Positions 1 to 5,416 of a DNA stretch of 5,538 nucleotides are shown here, one piece after another; the stretch's first letter is position 1, and each line of letters opens with the position of its first letter. The position numbers were made by a program, and so were the translations under genes. The notes beneath the pieces were generated by a model that was given only the letters and a program-made list of their open reading frames with translations, made no database searches and was not told the origin of the DNA. The stretch comes from DATKCA01 sp035544675 (lineage in GTDB: Bacteria > Acidobacteriota > Thermoanaerobaculia > Gp7-AA8): NCBI GenBank assembly GCA_035544675.1, contig DATKCA010000038.1, positions 1 to 5,538 on the forward strand, in the 5' to 3' direction.

Positions 1-525
1 CTTCCTGGCGTACTCGAACGCGTAGCGGATGATGCGCTCCACTCCCCTGCGCGTGGACACGTCCTCCTGCACCGCGATCTCGTCCGGCGTCCCCTTCTTG
101 AAGTTCCCGCCCATCCCGACATACGCCCCCTCGGTGTTCTCGCGAAAGATGACGAAGTCGACGCGTTTGTCGTCGCGGAGCGGTGAGAGCCTCCGGTTGA
201 GCAGCTTGACCGGCCGGTAGTTGACGTACAGGTCGAGCTGGAAGCGCATGCCCAGGAGAATGTCGGCGGCGTGCTTCATGTCGGGGACGCGCGGATCACC
301 GAACGCGCCCAGGTAGACGGCGTCGAAGTTGTCGCGGATGTCGTCCATCGCGCCGGGCGGCATGGACACACCTGTCCGCAGGTACTCGTCGGCGTTCCAG
401 CCGAAGTGAGTGAACTCCAGTCCGAGCCGGCGATCCTCGTTGATGCGCTCCAGGACTCTCATCCCGGCCGCGATCACCTCCGGACCGATGCCGTCGCCGG
501 GGACAACTGCGATTCTGCGCGCCAA
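1..525 (-). CDS. Isocitrate/isopropylmalate dehydrogenase family enzyme, N-terminal part (C-terminus beyond window)
   Basis: This is the first 175 residues of an NAD(P)-dependent beta-decarboxylating dehydrogenase; the rest lies left of the window. The N-terminus has GDGIGPEV at residues 10-17, then YLGAFGDP (71-78), a substrate-binding stretch with R94 and R104 in YVNYRPVKLL (100-109), and RENTEGAYVG (128-137), all family hallmarks. Residues L90-L91 fall where isopropylmalate dehydrogenases have the leucine pair of the isopropyl pocket (from memory of the Thermus enzyme). The Glu usual at position 87 is Ala here, so the substrate could be 3-isopropylmalate, tartrate/malate or another 2-hydroxyacid. 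An in-frame TAG at 538-540 leaves TTG at 523-525 as the only start that keeps the GDGIG motif. No Shine-Dalgarno is visible. It lies 75 nt downstream of the deacetylase gene on the same strand and may be co-transcribed. Confidence 0.9.
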   Translation of the reverse strand, partial: MARRIAVVPGDGIGPEVIAAGMRVLERINEDRRLGLEFTHFGWNADEYLRTGVSMPPGAMDDIRDNFDAVYLGAFGDPRVPDMKHAADILLGMRFQLDLYVNYRPVKLLNRRLSPLRDDKRVDFVIFRENTEGAYVGMGGNFKKGTPDEIAVQEDVSTRRGVERIIRYAFEYARK

Positions 526-534
526 AGCGCGCGG
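515..534 (-). promoter_or_regulatory. GC hairpin with the TTG start codon in its loop
   Basis: The arms GCGCGC (517-522) and GCGCGC (527-532) flank a 4-nt loop. A T-G wobble and a C-G pair (515-516 with 533-534) extend the stem to eight pairs. On the minus-strand mRNA the loop reads UUUG and contains the UUG start codon of the dehydrogenase gene. The pairing is read directly from the sequence. Any effect on translation, such as start-codon masking or presentation, is inference. GC repeats arise easily by chance in DNA of this composition. Confidence 0.4.
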
Positions 535-600
535 ATTCTACAATGAGGAACTCGTGCCCGAAGAACCGTTGCGGGCGACCATCGTGTTGCTGGAGCGGCT

Positions 601-1338
601 CTAGCCACAGTCGGACGGCCCGACCAGCTCGATGCCACGCCGCGCAATCTCCGCCCGGAGCCGTGGGTCGCACAGCGCAGCCGTCTCCACGTCCCACTCG
701 TAATTCCAATGCGAATAGCCGGTCACCCCGATGCCGGGATGGGTGACCAGCTCGGTCACCCCCTCGACCGAGTCGAGCAGGGCGATGACGCGATCGGCGG
801 TGAGGTGTCCCGCCTCCATCACACCGATCGTGCGCGCCCCACGTGCGGCGACGCGGTTCAGCACGCCGATGGCGAGGCGCCGCGCCATCGAGCCGTGCCC
901 CCCGGCGTCGCGCACCACGCGCACGTATCCGATCCGGTATTCGTCGGAAAGCTTCTCCACGACTGCGAAAATCGACGGGATCTGATGCAGGTGCTGGTGC
1001 CCGTTGAGATGCGTGACGGGGAGCCCGGCCTTTAGGACCTTCTCGATCTGAGCGCGCAACTCCGGCTCGACGTTGCCCTTCCTTCCGAGAATGAAGCGGA
1101 CGTAGTTCTTCGGCATGGGCCGCCCGGTGGTCAGGGCGCGCTCCTCGACCAGCGTGAGGTGCACACCCACTTCCAGCGATGGAACCTCGCGCAGCCGGGC
1201 CACGGCGTCATCGAACGCCTGGCCGTTCGCCACGACGCTGCACGCCGTCACGATCCCTGCGCTGTGCGCGCGGATCGCTCCCTCGGTCATCCCCCGGTGC
1301 AGGCCAACGTCGTCGGCTGTGACGATGAGCCGCTTCAC
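601..1338 (-). CDS. YdjC/ChbG/HpnK-family carbohydrate deacetylase
   Basis: A 245-residue protein, close to the whole length of the YdjC (ChbG/HpnK) family, whose members remove N-acetyl groups from amino sugars with a divalent metal. Visible motifs in order are TADDVG with D9-D10 (metal/catalytic Asp), VGVHLTL with H60, THLNGHQHLH with H110, H114, H116 and H118, and LVTHPG with H200. All expected catalytic and metal residues are present. No signal peptide is evident, so it probably acts in the cytoplasm. The start is GTG at 1336-1338 within GTGA, overlapping the stop of the upstream glycosyltransferase by 4 nt, which suggests translational coupling; no independent Shine-Dalgarno is seen. Known relatives act on chitooligosaccharides (ChbG), hopanoid-linked GlcNAc (HpnK) and undecaprenyl-phosphate-GalNAc (NaxD). 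Coupling to a GT2 favours a lipid-linked or glycan-linked amino sugar made by its neighbour; the exact substrate is not shown. Confidence 0.9.
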   Translation of the reverse strand: MKRLIVTADDVGLHRGMTEGAIRAHSAGIVTACSVVANGQAFDDAVARLREVPSLEVGVHLTLVEERALTTGRPMPKNYVRFILGRKGNVEPELRAQIEKVLKAGLPVTHLNGHQHLHQIPSIFAVVEKLSDEYRIGYVRVVRDAGGHGSMARRLAIGVLNRVAARGARTIGVMEAGHLTADRVIALLDSVEGVTELVTHPGIGVTGYSHWNYEWDVETAALCDPRLRAEIARRGIELVGPSDCG

Positions 1339-2111
1339 GGATTCTGTGGAGCGGCGGCCGGATCGGCCGCATCGCCGCGCGACACGCGCGGCGCACTACG
1401 CGGCACGCGCTTCCTCATCTCCGGCATCAGCGCGACCAGCTCGCGGAAGATCTTCAGGATCACGGCCGGCGAGGAGAGATGCGAGGTCCCCATCACGCGC
1501 GGGAAGTAGTCGAGGCCGATCTGCTGGATGATGAAGCCGTGATTGCGGGCCTTCACGATCAGCTCCGCGTCGATGAGCGACCCTTCCGACCGGAGGTTGA
1601 TCGCGTCCAGCACCTCGCGCCGCATCAGCTTGAACGAGAAGTTCACGTCACGAACGCTGATGCCGAACAGAACCCGGATCAGCCAGTTGTACGAGATCGT
1701 GTACACCGTTCGCTTGAGACCCTCCGTGGTGCGATCGAAACGGTAGCCGGAGATGACGTCCGCGCGCGTCACGTTCATGGCCCGGATGGCGCGCCCCAGG
1801 ACGTCGGGATCGAACGGGAGGTCGGCGTCCATGTAGAGGATCAGCTCGTTCTTCGCGGCGGCGAATCCGCTGCGCAGCGACGCGCCCAGCTTCTGGTTGA
1901 AATCGTGGCTGATGAGGCGGATCTTCGGGTTGCCGCCGATGGCGCGGCGGACGAGCTCCGGCGACTCGTCGGTGGAGGCATCGTCGACGATGACGATCTC
2001 GGAGTCGCTGCAGTGCTGCAGCAGCGCATCGATCGCGTACTCGAGGGCGTGGCCGATGTTCGCCTCCTCGTTGAACATCGGGATGACGAGGGAGATCGTC
2101 GGCTTCCGCAT
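1335..2111 (-). CDS. Family 2 glycosyltransferase (DPM1-like polyprenyl-phosphate sugar transferase type)
   Basis: A 258-residue GT-A fold glycosyltransferase. It has the opening strand SLVIPMFNEEANI (7-19), the nucleotide-sugar motif VDDASTDES (42-50), the metal-binding DxD in YMDADLPF (D95, D97), the DVNFSFKLMRR stretch (155-165) seen in dolichol/undecaprenyl-phosphate sugar transferases, and a late RxxGxSxL-like motif (205-212). ArnC- and GtrB-type relatives end in two membrane helices; this one lacks them and ends in a Pro/Ala/Arg-rich tail (from about 231). It is therefore probably soluble or peripherally membrane-bound, like DPM1. An upstream in-frame TTG (2148-2150) would add 13 residues encoded partly inside a palindromic repeat; ATG at 2109-2111, directly before the conserved strand, is preferred. 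No clear Shine-Dalgarno is visible. A TATCAT hexamer (2120-2125, minus strand) is a weak possible -10 box. The stop overlaps the deacetylase start by 4 nt. Sugar and acceptor are unknown. Confidence 0.9.
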   Translation of the reverse strand: MRKPTISLVIPMFNEEANIGHALEYAIDALLQHCSDSEIVIVDDASTDESPELVRRAIGGNPKIRLISHDFNQKLGASLRSGFAAAKNELILYMDADLPFDPDVLGRAIRAMNVTRADVISGYRFDRTTEGLKRTVYTISYNWLIRVLFGISVRDVNFSFKLMRREVLDAINLRSEGSLIDAELIVKARNHGFIIQQIGLDYFPRVMGTSHLSSPAVILKIFRELVALMPEMRKRVPRSAPRVSRGDAADPAAAPQNP

Positions 2112-2136
2112 CGCAGGGCATGATACCGATCTGCTG

Positions 2137-2210
2137 TGGAGGACAGGCAATCCTGCCTGTCCGATGAGGCAATCCTGCCTGTCCGGTCAGGCAGGATTGC
2201 CTGACCTCCA
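2137..2210. repeat. Cluster of three palindromic repeat units (two direct, one inverted)
   Basis: Unit 1 (2141-2162) is a hairpin with perfect 9-bp arms, GGACAGGCA and TGCCTGTCC, around ATCC. Unit 2 (2167-2185) repeats 19 nt of unit 1 exactly with a 22-nt period. Unit 3 (2185-2206) is inverted, with perfect 9-bp arms GGTCAGGCA and TGCCTGACC around GGAT. The outer blocks TGGAGG (2137-2142) and CCTCCA (2205-2210) are also complementary: 2137-2159 and 2188-2210 match in 22 of 23 positions when inverted, so the whole block could form one large stem. It lies between two divergent genes, so it is not an ordinary 3' terminator. A REP-like or non-autonomous mobile repeat is the likeliest class (inference). 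Confidence 0.85.
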
Positions 2211-2225
2211 CTATCCTCACCGTCG

Positions 2226-2945
2226 ATGAGCGAGCGGCCCTGGATCCGCGGCGCGGTCTTCGTGACCGCGGCCGCCGCAGTCGGCCTGGCGCTCTATCTC
2301 TCGCCCCTCGGGAGCAGGATCTTCGACGCCGCGACGATCGTCCAGACGCTGCGCGCGCACAGCGATCGATGGTGGGCCATCCCCCTGTACGTCGTGGCCT
2401 ACGCCGTGCTCGACATCCTCTTCATCCCCACGCAGTTCCTCTCCATCGCCGCGGTGCTGCTGTGGGGCTGGGTCAAGGGCGGGATCATCGAGCTGATCTC
2501 GGCGACGATCGGCGCGCTGTTCCCCTACCTGATCGCGCGCTCCACGCTTCGGGCCTGGGTCGAACAGCGTCTCAGAAAGCATGCCGGAGCAGCGAACGCC
2601 CTCGAGCGCGACAGCTTCACGCTGCTGCTTCTGCTGCGCGTGGTGCCGATCATCCCCTACACGGCGCTGAACTACGTGGCCGGACTCTCTCCGATCCGCA
2701 CGCAGCGTTACCTGCTGGCCACGTTCATCGGGATGGTGCCGTCGACGTTCATCTTCGCGTACTTCGTCGACGCGACGGTGGAAGGCGTGATGGAGCCTGG
2801 CGACGTGATGGTGCGCGTCGTCGCGGCCGGCGCGCTCTTCGCCGCGCTCATCATCGCGACGCGACTGGCCGCACCGCGCGTGCGGCGGCAGCTCCCGAAC
2901 GAAGGTCGTACATCTCCACCGCCAGACGCCGCGGATCGCGATTGA
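2226..2945 (+). CDS. TVP38/TMEM64 (SNARE-associated/VTT, DedA-like) membrane protein
   Basis: A 239-residue integral membrane protein of the VTT-domain group, whose bacterial members are linked to envelope stability and lipid-carrier or phospholipid translocation. An N-terminal helix (about 8-26) is followed by the VTT core at about 50-182. It contains LFIPTQFLSIAAVLLWGWVKG (65-85) and the signature R138-V-V-P141-x-x-P144-Y-T-A-L-N-Y-V-A-G, then helices at about 160-180 and 194-212. The last ~27 residues are polar and proline-rich and lie outside the domain. The start ATG at 2226 follows the repeat cluster by only 15 nt; no Shine-Dalgarno is seen. The 3' end overlaps the converging glycosyltransferase gene by 95 nt (2851-2945), which encodes just this tail. 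Family assignment is firm; the transported lipid, if any, is unknown. Polyprenyl-phosphate flipping by some DedA proteins makes its place among glycosyltransferase genes suggestive. Confidence 0.92.
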   Translation: MSERPWIRGAVFVTAAAAVGLALYLSPLGSRIFDAATIVQTLRAHSDRWWAIPLYVVAYAVLDILFIPTQFLSIAAVLLWGWVKGGIIELISATIGALFPYLIARSTLRAWVEQRLRKHAGAANALERDSFTLLLLLRVVPIIPYTALNYVAGLSPIRTQRYLLATFIGMVPSTFIFAYFVDATVEGVMEPGDVMVRVVAAGALFAALIIATRLAAPRVRRQLPNEGRTSPPPDAADRD

Positions 2946-4629
2946 GGCTGCCCGCCAGCTCGGCCGGAACGTAGGCGATTCGTGACTCGAGGCGCATGAG
3001 CGCGGATCCAGCGGGCAGCGGCACGGTCACGTCGACCGGTTTCCCGCGCTCGAGCCCGACACGGGCTGCCTCGACTCCGTTGACCTTGACCACCACGTCG
3101 TTGACCTCGAAGGGATACTCGGCCGGCAGACCGAGGCGGAGGGTGAGGTCGCGGGACGGGCCGGTGGGAAGCTGGATCTCGGCGGGCGAGTCGAGCCACC
3201 GCCACTCCCGCCCCTGCTGCGTGCGCTCCGGCGCATGCACTCCGGTGAGCGGCTTGAAGCGGCTCTGCGGAGGGAGCGGAATGATCGACGACGCGCCGTA
3301 GTGCTTGCGGGTCAGCTTCTGATAGGCATCGCTCATCCGCCAGCGGAACGTCCGCGCTCCGGGGATCGATGTCGCGCCGTCCGCGTAGATGAACAGCGGC
3401 ACATCCGGCCGGTCGAAGTACTCGGTCAGCCCTCGATCGACGCGCAAAGGGTTGCGGTCGGCGAGAAAGTACGTCGCGTGCGGCCACAGCGGCAGCTCGT
3501 ACAGAGCGACAGCGTTCGGCGGCATGGCGGCGCGGGCGTACCTTGCCGCCGCAACCGGCGGCGACGGCGACGTCCGGCGCTGCCAGAGCATCGGCCCGGT
3601 GTAGATGAGAAACCCGGCACAGAGCAAACCGACGACGACGAGTGCGGCGCCGCCCTTCCTGGCGACGAACGCCGTCACCCCCGCGATCCCCGCCGCGGCC
3701 ATCAGCGCCATGAACAGCGCGAACGGGATCGAGTAGCGGACACCATCTGCCGGATCCATGACGAAGAGCGCGAAGCCGATGTAGACCGCCGCGGCGACCG
3801 CCAGCGGAAGGAACGCCAGTTTTCGCCTGAGAACGAACATACCGATGGCAGCGAGGATCAGGATCGGAAACGAGGTCACCTTCGTTCCCCAGGCATGGGC
3901 GATGAAGCGGAATGTGATCATCAGCGGCGTCCACCCGCTGCGCGAGACGGCCGCGTCGTGCTCGGCGAGATACTCCCCCTGGGCCGTCTCGAACCGGATC
4001 AGCTCGTCCACACCGCCCACCGCGATCGTAAGCGGCGTGAGCCAGGCGAGACAGACGATTGTGAATACGCCAACCGCGGCGGCGCGGTCGCGCCAGCGCT
4101 TCATCATCAGCACGGAGACGACGAACAGCGGCACGACGAAGATCGCGAACTGGATGCGCCACCCGACCGTGAGCGCGGCGAAGAATGCGAAGCGCTTGAC
4201 CGCGTCGCCGCGCGATCCGAAATAGAGCGCGGCCGCGAGCAGGGCCAGCGCGCCCGGCTCCGAGATCGGCAGCGTCGAGTGTACGAGAAGGGCCGGCGAG
4301 AGATAGAACAGCATCGCGCCAGCGACCCCCAGAGTGATGTCGCCGGTCATGTTGCGAAGAGCGAGCGCCAGGAAGACGAAGCCCGCCGCCGCGGCGATGA
4401 CGCTGAGCAGCACCAGCGTCGCAAAGTCGCCCGGCATGATCTGCCTCACGACCTGCGCGAAGAGGATGAAGACCGGATAACCGGGGGGCGGCGGATGATG
4501 CGCCAGCGGGTCGTAACGGTGCAGCGCCTGGAAGAACAACGGCTCGTCGAACTCCCACGGTGTGGCCGGCATCGCCAGGAGCAGCACGACGACGTGCAGG
4601 AGGAGAGCGATGAGGAGAAGCCGCTTCAC
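2851..4629 (-). CDS. GT-C type membrane glycosyltransferase (PMT/ArnT-like) with C-terminal beta-rich domain
   Basis: A 592-residue polytopic membrane protein. The first helix (about 3-20) is followed by an extracytoplasmic loop with an acidic pair, D28-E29 in WEFDEPLF, and a Pro/His segment HHPPPPGYP (44-52). This resembles the DE and HPPL-type loop of PMT_2/ArnT enzymes, which move a sugar from a polyprenyl-phosphate donor. About nine or ten further hydrophobic segments run to about residue 345. A long soluble region follows; residues 480-576 read as beta-strands (for example FEVNDVVVKVNGVEAARVGL, 507-526), like a carbohydrate-binding sandwich. The start is GTG at 4627-4629, overlapping the vapC stop by 4 nt; the reading frame stays open upstream to 5040 but antisense-like, without a plausible start. 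The last ~30 codons overlap the convergent VTT gene. Donor and acceptor are not evident; O-antigen or protein glycosylation, or lipid A decoration, are possible. Confidence 0.85.
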   Translation of the reverse strand: MKRLLLIALLLHVVVLLLAMPATPWEFDEPLFFQALHRYDPLAHHPPPPGYPVFILFAQVVRQIMPGDFATLVLLSVIAAAAGFVFLALALRNMTGDITLGVAGAMLFYLSPALLVHSTLPISEPGALALLAAALYFGSRGDAVKRFAFFAALTVGWRIQFAIFVVPLFVVSVLMMKRWRDRAAAVGVFTIVCLAWLTPLTIAVGGVDELIRFETAQGEYLAEHDAAVSRSGWTPLMITFRFIAHAWGTKVTSFPILILAAIGMFVLRRKLAFLPLAVAAAVYIGFALFVMDPADGVRYSIPFALFMALMAAAGIAGVTAFVARKGGAALVVVGLLCAGFLIYTGPMLWQRRTSPSPPVAAARYARAAMPPNAVALYELPLWPHATYFLADRNPLRVDRGLTEYFDRPDVPLFIYADGATSIPGARTFRWRMSDAYQKLTRKHYGASSIIPLPPQSRFKPLTGVHAPERTQQGREWRWLDSPAEIQLPTGPSRDLTLRLGLPAEYPFEVNDVVVKVNGVEAARVGLERGKPVDVTVPLPAGSALMRLESRIAYVPAELAGSLNRDPRRLAVEMYDLRSGAAAARAVRPVASR

Positions 4630-5012
4630 CGGCCCGTCCTGCCTGCCAGGTGAAGGCCGGGGATGTCGCGGAAGTCCACTTCGTTGAGTGTCCAGAGCTG
4701 CGCGTCGCGGGCGATGGCAACAGCAGCGATGGCGAGATCGACTTCCCGGCCTCGCGGCGTGGGGACCTTCCCGTACAGGTTCGCCGCGATGAGCGCCTCG
4801 GCCGCAGCGAATGGAACCGCCTGCGCGGCGGGAAACAGATCCTCCTGTGTTCGGAGCTCCTCCGCGGTGCGGGGACCGCGAAGCCACTCGTAGAGGACGA
4901 TGGACGGCAGGACGACCCGGTCGCCTTCCATGATGTGCTCGCGCAACCGGGCAGCCGAGCGTCGCGTGCCGCACAGGCTGTCGATCAGCGCGGAGGTGTC
5001 GATGACGATCAT
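4626..5012 (-). CDS. vapC: VapC-type PIN-domain ribonuclease toxin
   Basis: A 128-residue single-domain PIN protein of the type II toxin-antitoxin class, normally a Mg-dependent endoribonuclease held inactive by VapB. The acidic residues expected in the active site are present: D5 in VIDTSALID, E42 in LYEWLRG, D92 in GREVDLAIA, and the N110/D113 region in LWTLNEVDF. The closing FRDIPGL (114-120) is typical of the family, so the toxin looks intact. The start ATG (5010-5012) overlaps the vapB stop as ATGA, the usual coupled arrangement. No separate Shine-Dalgarno is seen. Its stop also overlaps the next gene's GTG by 4 nt, tying a membrane glycosyltransferase to the toxin operon. The RNA target cannot be told from sequence. 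Confidence 0.93.
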   Translation of the reverse strand: MIVIDTSALIDSLCGTRRSAARLREHIMEGDRVVLPSIVLYEWLRGPRTAEELRTQEDLFPAAQAVPFAAAEALIAANLYGKVPTPRGREVDLAIAAVAIARDAQLWTLNEVDFRDIPGLHLAGRTGR

Positions 5013-5299
5013 GAGCGCCGGCGGGCCGCGGCCCGGCCACCGGCGCGGCGGGCCGTCCTGATGCTCTCGATCTCCGCGTCGACCTCGTCCGCGGTGCGTG
5101 TGGGGCGGGACCGGCCCAACCCGTCCAGTACGCTGATCATCCGGCGCCGCTCGGCTTCGCTCAGCCTGCCGATCCGCTCGTAGTAGTCGGCCACGGCCTC
5201 GCGCACCACTTCGCTCTTCGGCTTGGCCAGACGCTCGGCGGCGGAGGCGATGCGCTGGACGGTCCGGTCGTCGAGCGTGAAGGTGACCTTCTTTGCCAT
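5009..5299 (-). CDS. vapB: VapB-type ribbon-helix-helix antitoxin
   Basis: A 96-residue antitoxin. Residues 4-42 form a ribbon-helix-helix DNA-binding domain: beta strand KVTFTLDD (4-11), helix RTVQRIASAAERLA (12-25), turn KPKS, helix EVVREAVADYYERI (30-43). The C-terminal half (DEVDAEIESIRTARRAGGR, 71-89) is charged and would wrap the VapC toxin; it ends in an Arg-rich tail. The start is ATG at 5297-5299, next to an AT-rich repeat that is a likely operator for self-repression. No Shine-Dalgarno is visible. The gene is first in the minus-strand chain vapB-vapC-GT-C and lies back to back with a second antitoxin gene. The pairing with a PIN toxin makes the VapB label secure; a CopG-like label would describe the same fold. 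Confidence 0.9.
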   Translation of the reverse strand: MAKKVTFTLDDRTVQRIASAAERLAKPKSEVVREAVADYYERIGRLSEAERRRMISVLDGLGRSRPTRTADEVDAEIESIRTARRAGGRAAARRRS

Positions 5300-5325
5300 A
5301 TTGTTACCATATTACCATACCAATC
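5300..5325 (-). promoter_or_regulatory. AT-rich tandem repeat upstream of vapB, candidate operator/promoter
   Basis: Two exact head-to-tail copies of TTACCATA occupy 5304-5319 (TATGGTAA twice on the transcribed strand), only 5 nt upstream of the vapB start codon. A third related TATGG spans the start itself. The block stands out as AT-rich in a GC-rich window. Ribbon-helix-helix antitoxins usually bind short repeated sites at their own promoter, so a VapB or VapBC operator is likely by inference. TAATAT (minus strand) could serve as a -10 box, but no matching -35 box is clear. Confidence 0.5.
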
Positions 5326-5378
5326 ACGCTTCGGGCCCGACATTCCGGTTTCGTGGAGACTTTCCGAAGATCCGGTGC

Positions 5379-5384
5379 TAATAT
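5379..5384 (+). promoter_or_regulatory. Possible -10 box of the Phd/YefM-type antitoxin gene
   Basis: TAATAT matches the sigma70 -10 consensus at four of six positions and would place the transcript start inside the adjacent TGTACA palindrome. That is the position expected for a self-repressing antitoxin promoter. No convincing -35 hexamer was found at 16-18 nt, so the call is tentative. Confidence 0.3.
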
Positions 5385-5386
5385 CC

Positions 5387-5408
5387 CATGTACATCGAGA
5401 TGTACATG
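5387..5408. promoter_or_regulatory. YefM-like operator: palindrome with two TGTACA cores
   Basis: Perfect inverted arms of 9 bp, CATGTACAT (5387-5395) and ATGTACATG (5400-5408), flank CGAG. Each arm itself contains the self-complementary ATGTACAT, so the site also reads as two TGTACA cores (5389-5394 and 5401-5406) with centres 12 bp apart. In E. coli the YefM-YoeB operator is known for adjacent palindromes with TGTACA cores at about this spacing. The site ends 8 nt before the start codon of a Phd/YefM-type gene, consistent with autoregulation. Confidence 0.75.
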
Positions 5409-5416
5409 AACTGACG

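Noticed and set aside
526..604. Protein-like plus-strand tail (FYNEELVPEEPLRATIVLLERL region) in the spacer between deacetylase and dehydrogenase
   Set aside because: Its composition looks natural, and it could be a gene remnant, but its frame upstream is only antisense to the dehydrogenase and it has no plausible start, so it is not listed as a gene.
1479..2123. Plus-strand frame of 214 codons opposite the GT2 gene
   Set aside because: Charged, low-complexity antisense shadow of a gene whose catalytic motifs are clear on the other strand.
2112..2150. N-terminal extension of the GT2 from the TTG at 2148-2150
   Set aside because: The added residues come from the repeat element and do not resemble the family's N-terminus; the ATG at 2111 abuts the conserved first strand.
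3235..4653. Long plus-strand open frame of 472 codons
   Set aside because: It is antisense to the GT-C gene and is dominated by Arg, Glu, Asp and Gln, as expected for the reverse of hydrophobic codons in GC-rich DNA; no domain is recognisable.
2708..4720. Long minus-strand frame of 670 codons overlapping the GT-C gene
   Set aside because: Arg/Ala/Pro-rich out-of-frame shadow of the GT-C gene; no membrane pattern or motif.
5022..5035. Perfect 14-bp palindrome CGGGCCGCGGCCCG just before the vapC start
   Set aside because: It has no loop, and it falls in codons for the Arg/Gly/Ala-rich VapB tail, so composition explains it.
5400..5414. Tiny leader frame ATG TAC ATG AAC TGA before the Phd/YefM-type gene
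   Set aside because: It is a by-product of the ATGTACATG operator arm; there is no ribosome binding site or evidence of a leader peptide.
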